A stretch of DNA of 6,243 nucleotides from Natronohydrobacter sp. (GTDB lineage Bacteria > Pseudomonadota > Alphaproteobacteria > Rhodobacterales > Rhodobacteraceae). The notes beneath the pieces were generated by a model. That model was not told the DNA's origin and did not search any database. It saw only the letters and a program-made list of their open reading frames with translations. Shown one piece after another: positions 1 to 4,701 of the stretch. The position numbers and the translations under genes are program-made. Every line of letters starts with the position of its first letter. The stretch's first letter is position 1. The stretch is from assembly GCA_007117255.1 (NCBI GenBank), contig SKGU01000256.1, forward strand, positions 1-6,243. Direction: 5' to 3'.

Positions 1-132
1 CTGCAAAGCGCAAGAATTGCGGCGCTGGACTCGGTGATGGCGCGTGCGCAACTTGCCGATGACACGCAGATCGTGGCCTTGCAGACCGCGTTGAAGACGC
101 ATTATGCGCGGCGGATTCAGAAGGCACGCTAA
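1..132 (+). CDS. 3' end of an unidentified protein (5' end outside window)
   Basis: Frame 1 is open from the first base to a TAA at 130-132 and gives a 43-residue C-terminal tail. The tail is charged and helix-prone: it has the stretch DSVMARAQLADDTQ and ends in a basic RRIQKAR. I do not recognise a family from so short a piece, and no catalytic motif or membrane segment is visible. The next gene starts only 2 nt after this stop, and its probable ribosome binding site (AGAAGG, 119-124) lies inside this reading frame. The two genes are therefore probably co-transcribed and perhaps translationally coupled. That the frame is coding is inferred from the continuous opening, GC-rich third positions and the tight junction downstream. 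Confidence 0.7.
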   Translation: MQSARIAALDSVMARAQLADDTQIVALQTALKTHYARRIQKAR

Positions 133-134
133 GC

Positions 135-929
135 ATGGATTTCTTTTTCCTGTCGATGAGCCTGCGCATGCTGCTGACCGCTTTTTTCGTTCTGGCGATG
201 GGTGCAATCATTGCAAAGGCGCGTCCGTCCTTTGCCGCGATTGCAATTGCCATGCCTGTGGTCATCGGACCGGGGTTTCTGATCCTTGCGTTGGAACAAT
301 ATCCAGATTTCATATTACGCGCGGCAGAGGATAGCTTGGGTGCCTTGGCCGGGACTGTAGCTTTCGCAGTGGCGGTCGCGCTGCTGGCAGAGCGCGTGCG
401 CGCGCAATTTGTCCTGATGCTTGCGCTTGTTATCTGGCTTTGCGTGGTGCTGATGACAGGACCCGCGCAAGGTCTCTTGGGCAATCTTGCGGCTTTTGCA
501 CTGATCTATCTGCCAGGAGTCTGGATCCTGCGCGCCCGCCCGGTTGCACAGCGCCGCCCGGTTACTTGGTCGCCACGATTAGAACTGCCGCGCGCAGTAT
601 CGGCGGGATTACTGGTTGGCGTGGTGACATTGAGCGCTGATTATCTTGGACCAACTTTTTCAGGCACGTTGATTGCCTTGCCGGTCGGCATGTTATTTGT
701 CGCAAGCGGTGTCTTGCGCAGTTCTGACCCACGGCGTGTGCGCGATGTACTGTCTGCAGGAGCGCGCGGGACTGCGGCGCTTGCTGTGTTCCTGATCTGC
801 GTGTGGTGGCTGATCCAGGGTGCGGTGGCGCCAGTCACGGCTGTCTTGGCCGCGATTGTCCCGGCGGTTGCTTTTGCAATCCTGCTGGCTTTTGCGATGC
901 GCAAAGGCGCTATTGTACAGGCGCAGTGA
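135..929 (+). CDS. Polytopic inner-membrane protein with internal duplication, function unknown
   Basis: This 264-residue protein is almost entirely hydrophobic, with about nine likely membrane helices (roughly 10-28, 32-52, 66-86, 89-108, 114-133, 155-170, 172-195, 209-230 and 233-258). The two halves resemble each other. The segment around residues 30-45 (RPSFAAIAIAMPV) lines up with the one around 169-183 (GPTFSGTLIALPV). Each is followed by a short polar loop (EQYPDFILRAAEDS and SSDPRRVRDVLSAG) and an Ala/Val-rich helix. A duplication joined by one extra helix is a common transporter architecture, but I cannot name a family or substrate. The ATG at 135 is 10 nt after AGAAGG; a later in-frame ATG at 156 is less likely. 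It probably shares an operon with the gene ending at 132. It has no evident link to the amino-sugar genes downstream. Confidence 0.85.
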   Translation: MDFFFLSMSLRMLLTAFFVLAMGAIIAKARPSFAAIAIAMPVVIGPGFLILALEQYPDFILRAAEDSLGALAGTVAFAVAVALLAERVRAQFVLMLALVIWLCVVLMTGPAQGLLGNLAAFALIYLPGVWILRARPVAQRRPVTWSPRLELPRAVSAGLLVGVVTLSADYLGPTFSGTLIALPVGMLFVASGVLRSSDPRRVRDVLSAGARGTAALAVFLICVWWLIQGAVAPVTAVLAAIVPAVAFAILLAFAMRKGAIVQAQ

Positions 930-959
930 GTGACAGTTCATGATCATTCGGGACAGATT

Positions 960-1223
960 GCGCAAATCTGCTGCAGGCCATATCGTCTGTCGCCGCAGAT
1001 ATTTTTCGTGCTCTGCGTTGCCGCGTAATTTGCCATCCTTCATTATCTCCTGTCCATGCGGGTATACGGCCGCAGGCCAGCCCGTGATCTCAAGCCCTTC
1101 GTAGGGGGGTATGGTCGCAGGCGTCATGCAGGTTTTCATGCTGGAGAATGCGCGACCAGCGGTTGCAATGACCGGATGTGCGCTTGGCAGGCAACGCGAC
1201 GAGACATCCAAATCTGCCACCAA
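960..1223 (-). pseudogene. Decayed C-terminal fragment of a dihydropyrimidinase/D-hydantoinase-like amidohydrolase
   Basis: Read on the minus strand, 1103 down to about 969 gives YEGLEITGWPAAVYP, then GQEIMKDGKLRG, then KYLRRQTIWPA. This matches the C-terminal pattern of dihydropyrimidinases and D-hydantoinases (PYEGxxxTGWP, then a short strand, DGK, and FLxR). Just upstream, 1158 to about 1107 reads WSRILQHENLHDACDHTP in a different frame. That is the expected segment before PYEG. The two frames meet at a run of six identical bases (G at 1104-1109 on the plus strand), where one extra base explains the shift. Further up, VADLDVS (about 1203-1223) in the first frame may echo the family's ADLVVxD strand. 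The barrel and metal ligands are absent, and no continuous start-to-stop frame exists. I infer a non-functional relic. Allantoinase is a weaker alternative because it lacks the TGWP match. Confidence 0.68.
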
Positions 1224-1235
1224 GCGGTTAGGGGT

Positions 1236-1265
1236 GTGGATTGCAGCGATTATCCACCATTGACA
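1236..1265 (+). promoter_or_regulatory. Inverted repeat abutting a TTGACA -35-like hexamer, upstream of the small gene and kdgK
   Basis: Perfect 6-bp arms GTGGAT (1236-1241) and ATCCAC (1252-1257) are separated by 10 nt. Two bases further on is a consensus -35 hexamer TTGACA (1260-1265). No good -10 hexamer lies 16-19 nt downstream; the sequence there is GC-rich. An activator-dependent promoter, with a dimeric regulator bound directly upstream of -35, is a possible reading. The site faces the small gene and kdgK, but the function is inferred from position only. Confidence 0.35.
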
Positions 1266-1323
1266 AAAAAGCGTGCCTGCATCGGCCAGCCTGCGGTGCG
1301 GCTCATTCTGCTTTCATTCGGAA

Positions 1324-1351
1324 TTTGCAACTGGTGTGGAGTTGATGCAAA
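1324..1351 (+). promoter_or_regulatory. Imperfect hairpin/operator-like repeat just before the small gene
   Basis: CAACT (1328-1332) and AGTTG (1340-1344) form perfect arms around GGTGTGG. The outer bases TTTGC (1324-1328) and GCAAA (1347-1351) also complement each other, offset by two unpaired bases. The right arm runs into the AAAGGA ribosome binding site at 1350-1355. In RNA this fold could partly mask translation initiation; in DNA it could be an operator. It has no T-tract and is not a terminator. Confidence 0.3.
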
Positions 1352-1359
1352 AGGACGGA

Positions 1360-1479
1360 ATGAACATGAACCCCCTGATCATGCAAATGGCGCCACATGC
1401 TGATGCTGAACAAATGTTCAAGCTGGCAAAGAACCGTTTGCGGGCGATGAAAGCCCAGATCAGCTTCACAGAGGCATAA
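1360..1479 (+). CDS. Small protein of 39 residues, unknown function, upstream of kdgK
   Basis: The proposed protein begins MNMNPLIMQMAPHADAEQ and ends RAMKAQISFTEA. The second half (about residues 15-34) would form a basic amphipathic helix. There is no signal peptide, transmembrane segment, Cys motif or family match that I recognise. The start at 1360 is favoured by AAAGGA at 1350-1355, the same motif seen before murQ, with 4 nt spacing. In-frame ATGs at 1345 and 1366 are alternatives, and the frame stays open upstream to 1273. The TAA at 1477-1479 is 8 nt before the kdgK ATG. The kdgK start has only a poorly spaced GAGG of its own, which lies inside this gene. The frame may therefore encode a real small protein or serve mainly to couple translation into kdgK. 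Confidence 0.45.
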   Translation: MNMNPLIMQMAPHADAEQMFKLAKNRLRAMKAQISFTEA

Positions 1480-1487
1480 GAAACAAA

Positions 1488-2402
1488 ATGGCAGCCACCC
1501 CGCGCGTTTTTCTGGGACTGGGCGAATGCATGGTCGAACTTGCGCCCACCCCGGATGGAACCTTACAGCAGGGCTTTGCGGGGGATGTGTTCAACACATT
1601 GTGGTATTGCGCACGCGTTCTGGAACCGGGTTGGAAAGTTCGGTTTCAGACAGCGCTTGGGACAGACACGCTGTCCGATGAGTTGATCAGCTTTGCACAG
1701 GAGGCGGGGATCGATTGTGCGACTGTGCCGCGCCTGCCGGGTGCGATGCCCGGTCTCTACATGATCCGGCTGACAGAGGGCGAACGCAGTTTCCTTTATT
1801 GGCGTGGTCAATCCGCCGCGCGTCGGATGATGGAAGCGGCCGATCTGGTGGCAACGCAAATGATGAGCGCTGAGGTGGTCTATCTGTCGGGGATCACCTT
1901 GGCCATTCTTCCGCCACAGGCGCGCACGGAGCTGATCGCGTTGATGGGGCAGGCGCGGGATGCTGGGGCCTTGGTGGCATTCGACCCGAATGTCCGCCCC
2001 GCACTCTGGGAAAGCGCTGATGCGATGCGCCTTACGCTGACGCAAGCTGCCGCCGCCGCAAGTCTTATTCTGCCCAGCCATGATGATGAAGCCAGCGCTT
2101 TCGGCGATGCCTCGCCCGAAGACACCGCCGCGCGCTATCACGATGCGGGCACACCGATTGTGGTGGTCAAGAATGGCGCGGAACCCGTCATCACGCAAAG
2201 CGCGCAGGGGCTGGCCCGCTATGAGACCCCACCGCTGGCAGGCCCGGTGATCGACAGCACGGCAGCCGGTGATTCCTTCAATGCTGGCTTTCTCTCCGAA
2301 TACCTCAGAAGTGGCGACATCGGCGCGGCTGTCCGCGCGGGTCAGGAACTGGCCGCATGGGTTGTACGGGGCCGTGGCGCACTTGTCGCCCCCAAGGGGT
2401 GA
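1488..2402 (+). CDS. kdgK: 2-keto-3-deoxygluconate kinase (PfkB/ribokinase family)
   Basis: KdgK phosphorylates 2-keto-3-deoxygluconate with ATP to 2-keto-3-deoxy-6-phosphogluconate in the cytoplasm, feeding the Entner-Doudoroff aldolase. The 304-residue length is normal. The protein shows GECMVEL (12-18), the substrate-loop GDVFNT (32-37), GLYMIR (89-94) and the YWR of the sugar-binding sheet (104-106). FDPNVRPALW follows at 165-174. The PfkB signature 2, IDSTAAGDSFNAGF, is at 255-268, with D262 as the expected catalytic base. GLY, YWR and NxRPxLW are the combination typical of KDG kinases rather than fructokinases or ribokinases. No other ATG precedes M15, so 1488 is the start. It converges on nagA with a 12-nt gap. 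No dehydratase or aldolase gene is next to it, so the source of its substrate is not evident here. A related keto-sugar acid substrate cannot be excluded. Confidence 0.88.
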   Translation: MAATPRVFLGLGECMVELAPTPDGTLQQGFAGDVFNTLWYCARVLEPGWKVRFQTALGTDTLSDELISFAQEAGIDCATVPRLPGAMPGLYMIRLTEGERSFLYWRGQSAARRMMEAADLVATQMMSAEVVYLSGITLAILPPQARTELIALMGQARDAGALVAFDPNVRPALWESADAMRLTLTQAAAAASLILPSHDDEASAFGDASPEDTAARYHDAGTPIVVVKNGAEPVITQSAQGLARYETPPLAGPVIDSTAAGDSFNAGFLSEYLRSGDIGAAVRAGQELAAWVVRGRGALVAPKG

Positions 2403-2403
2403 C
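2385..2403. terminator. GC-rich hairpin at the kdgK/nagA convergent junction
   Basis: GTCGCCCC (2385-2392) pairs with GGGGTGAC (2396-2403) around a CAA loop. This gives 8 bp including one G-U pair in the plus-strand RNA. The stem covers the kdgK stop codon (2400-2402) and sits between the two convergent genes. No T-tract follows in either direction, so it is not a canonical intrinsic terminator. It may mark the 3' end of both transcripts or protect against exonucleases. Confidence 0.4.
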
Positions 2404-2414
2404 AGAGACAGATC

Positions 2415-3548
2415 TCAACCGCGATGGGGCAGCACACGGCGCAGCTCAAAATTTTCAGCCAGAAACACCAGATCGCCCCGCGCGCCAGGTGCAATGCGCC
2501 CCAGGTCCCGTGCACCGATTACATCAGCGGGAATGCGGCAGGCCATAGCCAGCGCGCGGGCAGGATCAGCACCTAGCTTCACCAGATGCGCAACGGATTG
2601 CGGCAAGGAAATGTCAGCCCCGGCAAGCGTGCCATCGGCTAGGGTCAACCGCTTGTCATGGCGCAGGATGTGCCGTCCGTTCAGCGTGATTTCCGTTTTG
2701 TCGGTTCCGGCGAAGGCCATGGCGTCGCTGACAAGAAACAGGCTGTCAGGCGCTTTCATGTGCAGTGCAATCTGCAAGCATTCCGGCGCGACATGAATAT
2801 CGTCTGCAATGATCCCGGCAACGAAAGCGGTTGTCATGGCCGCACCGACAAGACCGGGCGCGCGTGTCTGAAGTGGGCTCATCGCGTTATACAGATGGGT
2901 GACGCAGCGTGCGCCCGCATCATAGGCGGCCTTCGCAATGTCGGCAGAGCAACCGGAATGCCCAAGGCTCACGATCACACCGGCGCGATGCAAGGCACTG
3001 ATCTGATCACGCCTCACGGCTTCGGGCGCAAGTGTCACCATCAGGGCTGGCAGGATTGCGGCAGCCTTGCAAAGCTCTGCCAGATCGTCAGTTGTCATGG
3101 GACGGATCAAGACCGGGTCATGCGCACCTTTGCGTGCCGGATCAAGATGCGGTCCTTCCAGATGCAACCCTGCAAAACCCAGCACGCCGCGCCGATAGGC
3201 CTCAACCCCGGCTGCGATCACGGCGCTTGTGGTCCGGGGGGTGTCAGTGATCAGGGTCGGCAGGATCGCTGTCGCGCCAAGTCGCGCATGTGCAGCGCAT
3301 ATGCGTGCCAACTGCTCGGCATCTGTATCTGGCCCAACCATCACCCCATCGCCACCATTGACCTGAAGATCAACAAAACCCGGTGCAAGGATGCCCGATC
3401 CTAGGTCGGTTATGTCTGCGGTCTGCGGCACGCTGTCGCCTGCGCGGTGCAGTGTGGCGATACGCCCGTCCTCATGCAGGCTGACCGCCGCATGGTCATG
3501 CAAGCTCCAGCCATCGAAGACCTGTGTGGCCTTGAATATGCGCATCAT
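2415..3548 (-). CDS. nagA: N-acetylglucosamine-6-phosphate deacetylase
   Basis: NagA hydrolyses GlcNAc-6-phosphate to glucosamine-6-phosphate and acetate, the committed step for using or recycling GlcNAc. The 377 residues match the family length of about 380. Visible family features in order are PGFVDLQVNG (56-65), which replaces the HxH of other amidohydrolases, and HLEGPHLDP (129-137) with metal ligand E131. LGHSGC (195-200) carries H197 and VTHLYNAMSPL (216-226) carries H218. IHVAPE (251-256) has the substrate-binding His252, and VSDAMAFAG (273-281) has catalytic D275. The metal and catalytic set is complete. Residue 250 is Asp in DDIH where the E. coli enzyme has Gly (DGLH). The first of two adjacent ATGs (3548) is 7 nt after AGAGA, a moderate ribosome binding site. 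It lies 99 nt downstream of the BadF-type kinase on the same strand, so a shared transcript is likely. Confidence 0.95.
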   Translation of the reverse strand: MMRIFKATQVFDGWSLHDHAAVSLHEDGRIATLHRAGDSVPQTADITDLGSGILAPGFVDLQVNGGDGVMVGPDTDAEQLARICAAHARLGATAILPTLITDTPRTTSAVIAAGVEAYRRGVLGFAGLHLEGPHLDPARKGAHDPVLIRPMTTDDLAELCKAAAILPALMVTLAPEAVRRDQISALHRAGVIVSLGHSGCSADIAKAAYDAGARCVTHLYNAMSPLQTRAPGLVGAAMTTAFVAGIIADDIHVAPECLQIALHMKAPDSLFLVSDAMAFAGTDKTEITLNGRHILRHDKRLTLADGTLAGADISLPQSVAHLVKLGADPARALAMACRIPADVIGARDLGRIAPGARGDLVFLAENFELRRVLPHRG

Positions 3549-3647
3549 ATTGGCGTCTCTTTTGATCCTGCGAGGATGGCGCGGTGCGTTCAGGGTCGGG
3601 CTATTGCCTCAATGAGACTGTAAATGGCCACGAGACGCAAGAGAGGA
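3549..3647 (-). promoter_or_regulatory. Intergenic gap between the BadF-type kinase and nagA with short inverted repeats
   Basis: This 99-nt gap contains a small perfect hairpin, ATCCT-GCG-AGGAT (3565-3577), 17 nt before the nagA start. Two longer-range complementary pairs are also present: GCGTCTC (3553-3559) with GAGACGC (3632-3638), and TGATCCT (3563-3569) with AGGATCA (3644-3650). The pairs are interleaved rather than nested. I see no convincing promoter or T-tract terminator, so read-through from the kinase gene is the simplest reading. Confidence 0.25.
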
Positions 3648-4526
3648 TCACACGCTCGGAGCACCACGGCGCGCCCTCCACAGCGCGCCGTCAAGCCCTG
3701 TTCCCCTTGGGGTTACGCGGCGCAGATGTACATTGTCCTTTGCAAGGATGCGGTCCAGCAGCGCCGGGCCAAGCCCGCCTAGCGGCACGACTGGTAAGTC
3801 ATGTGTGCGGGATTGCAGCTTGTTCAGGCCACGCAGCAGATAGGCGCACCCGTCGTCCAGGATTGCCCCTGCAACCGGACAATGCTTGCGGTCATGTTCC
3901 AACACAACGGGCGCAAGGGCTGCAAAATCAGCAGGCCGCGCAGATCTGGCAAAGGCGATGATTTCGGGCAGTGTCGGGAATTGTTGGTCCAGCGCATCCA
4001 CCAGCGTGCCCGTTGCCCCGATGCCATCCCGCGCATGCAAACAGCGTTGCAGGGCCACGCGCCCGATCCACGCGCCGCTACCTTCGTCACCCAGCATCAA
4101 CCCATAGCCGCCAAGGCGCCGCATCTGACCTGACTGCTGGCATGCAAGGACCGACCCTGTGCCTACAGCCATGACAATTCCATCACTGTCCCCGAATGCG
4201 CCCGATAGTGAAATATCGACGTCTCCACATACCGACAAAGCACGGTAAGGCAATGCCGCGCCCAACCTCGCGCCCGCGTCTGTCTCGCTTGCACCTGCGA
4301 CTCCCAGCACGATGCGCGGAGTAATCTCTGCCGCACTCGGAACCATGGCATGCACAGCATCAATCACTTGCGCCAATGTGCAGGAAATCTCGTGAAGGGC
4401 ACTGTCGAAATCACTGGCGATATTGGCGGCCCCGCCGCTGACAATCGCCGTACGCTGGCCGTCAGGCAGTTCTGCCTGTCCACGGCAGCATGTGCCGCCG
4501 CCATCCAGTCCGATGAATACTTGCAT
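3648..4526 (-). CDS. BadF/BadG/BcrA/BcrD-family sugar kinase, probably for N-acetylglucosamine and/or N-acetylmuramic acid
   Basis: This ASKHA-fold kinase would phosphorylate an N-acetylated amino sugar at C6 using ATP in the cytoplasm. It has the family's nucleotide-binding elements in order: phosphate-1 loop GLDGGGT (6-12), CGDVDISL (100-107) with D102 the likely catalytic base, and phosphate-2 loop AVGTGS (120-125). GDEGSGAWIG (146-155), the adenosine motif PLGGLG (248-253) and the C-terminal PRGTGLDGA (273-281) follow. At 292 residues it is full length for bacterial GlcNAc kinases of this type. Two ATGs are adjacent. GGAG (4532-4535) is only 2 nt from the ATG at 4529 but 5 nt from the one at 4526, so I prefer 4526. 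The neighbours nagA and murQ support GlcNAc or MurNAc as substrate. MurK of Clostridium acetobutylicum, from the same family, takes both. The sequence alone does not decide between them, so no symbol is given. Confidence 0.85.
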   Translation of the reverse strand: MQVFIGLDGGGTCCRGQAELPDGQRTAIVSGGAANIASDFDSALHEISCTLAQVIDAVHAMVPSAAEITPRIVLGVAGASETDAGARLGAALPYRALSVCGDVDISLSGAFGDSDGIVMAVGTGSVLACQQSGQMRRLGGYGLMLGDEGSGAWIGRVALQRCLHARDGIGATGTLVDALDQQFPTLPEIIAFARSARPADFAALAPVVLEHDRKHCPVAGAILDDGCAYLLRGLNKLQSRTHDLPVVPLGGLGPALLDRILAKDNVHLRRVTPRGTGLDGALWRARRGAPSV

Positions 4527-4556
4527 CATGGCTCCGACAAAAGAATAACGCTGGAC

Positions 4557-4582
4557 GACCAGCGGGAAAACTGGTCCCTATA
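4557..4582 (-). promoter_or_regulatory. Candidate operator and -10 element for the kinase-nagA transcript
   Basis: GACCAG (4557-4562) and CTGGTC (4571-4576) are perfect 6-bp inverted arms with 8 nt between them. An extra CTGG at 4551-4554 also pairs with the CCAG at 4559-4562. Read on the minus strand, TATAGG (complement of 4577-4582) directly abuts this repeat and is a reasonable -10 hexamer. The repeat would then cover the transcription start, as expected for a repressor site. No good TTGACA lies at the right distance, so the promoter assignment is weak. No regulator gene is present in the window. Confidence 0.38.
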
Positions 4583-4669
4583 CCTACCTGCTACACGACG
4601 TCGCCTGCCTTGGCGATCCATCTAACACACTGACCGACACCACCATATGCGATCTGTGTATCGGACCTT

Positions 4670-4685
4670 CATTTCCATGAAAATG
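4670..4685 (+). promoter_or_regulatory. Near-palindrome in the murQ 5' leader, candidate operator
   Basis: CATTTCCATGAAAATG is a 16-bp palindrome with seven of its eight base pairs complementary; only the C at 4675 and A at 4680 fail to pair. It ends 5 nt before the AAAGGA ribosome binding site of murQ. The position suits a repressor operator or an RNA element masking initiation. It is AT-rich compared with its surroundings. I could not identify a convincing sigma-70 promoter upstream of it. Confidence 0.33.
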
Positions 4686-4690
4686 CACAG

Positions 4691-4696
4691 AAAGGA
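4691..4696 (+). promoter_or_regulatory. Ribosome binding site of murQ
   Basis: AAAGGA with 5 nt spacing to the ATG at 4702 fixes the murQ start. It is the strongest ribosome binding site in the window. Confidence 0.75.
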
Positions 4697-4701
4697 ACGC
4701 C

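Noticed and set aside
942..949. Palindrome ATGATCAT after the membrane protein gene as a terminator or operator
   Set aside because: It has four base pairs per side, no T-tract and no supporting context; it is likely chance.
693..1223. Minus-strand open frame of 176 codons as a real gene
   Set aside because: Its second half is antisense to the well-supported membrane protein gene and reads as low-complexity Arg/Ser/His. Only the part from about 960 up carries a recognisable (hydantoinase-like) pattern, and it is frameshifted and has no plausible start.
1260..1290. A complete sigma-70 promoter starting from TTGACA
   Set aside because: No hexamer resembling TATAAT occurs 16-19 nt downstream; only the -35-like element is reported.
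1056..1403. Plus-strand open frame of 115 codons in the intergenic region
   Set aside because: It has no ribosome binding site or family motif, and its composition (many Cys, Arg and His) is typical of a chance frame. It runs antisense to the relic and overlaps the small gene with a better start.
1563..2198. Minus-strand open frame of 211 codons opposite kdgK
   Set aside because: It is a shadow of kdgK, which has full PfkB signatures on the plus strand.
2658..3404. Plus-strand open frame of 248 codons opposite nagA
   Set aside because: It is a shadow of nagA; it has no start signal, and the composition is atypical.
3648..4529. Assigning the kinase firmly as nagK or murK
   Set aside because: BadF/BadG-family kinases acting on GlcNAc, MurNAc and glucosamine share the visible motifs, so substrate cannot be settled from sequence by eye.
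4551..4585. A true DasR/NagR (dre) site
   Set aside because: The consensus has inward CTGG...CCAG halves with a very short centre. Here the best arms face the opposite way with 8 nt between them, so only a generic operator call is justified.
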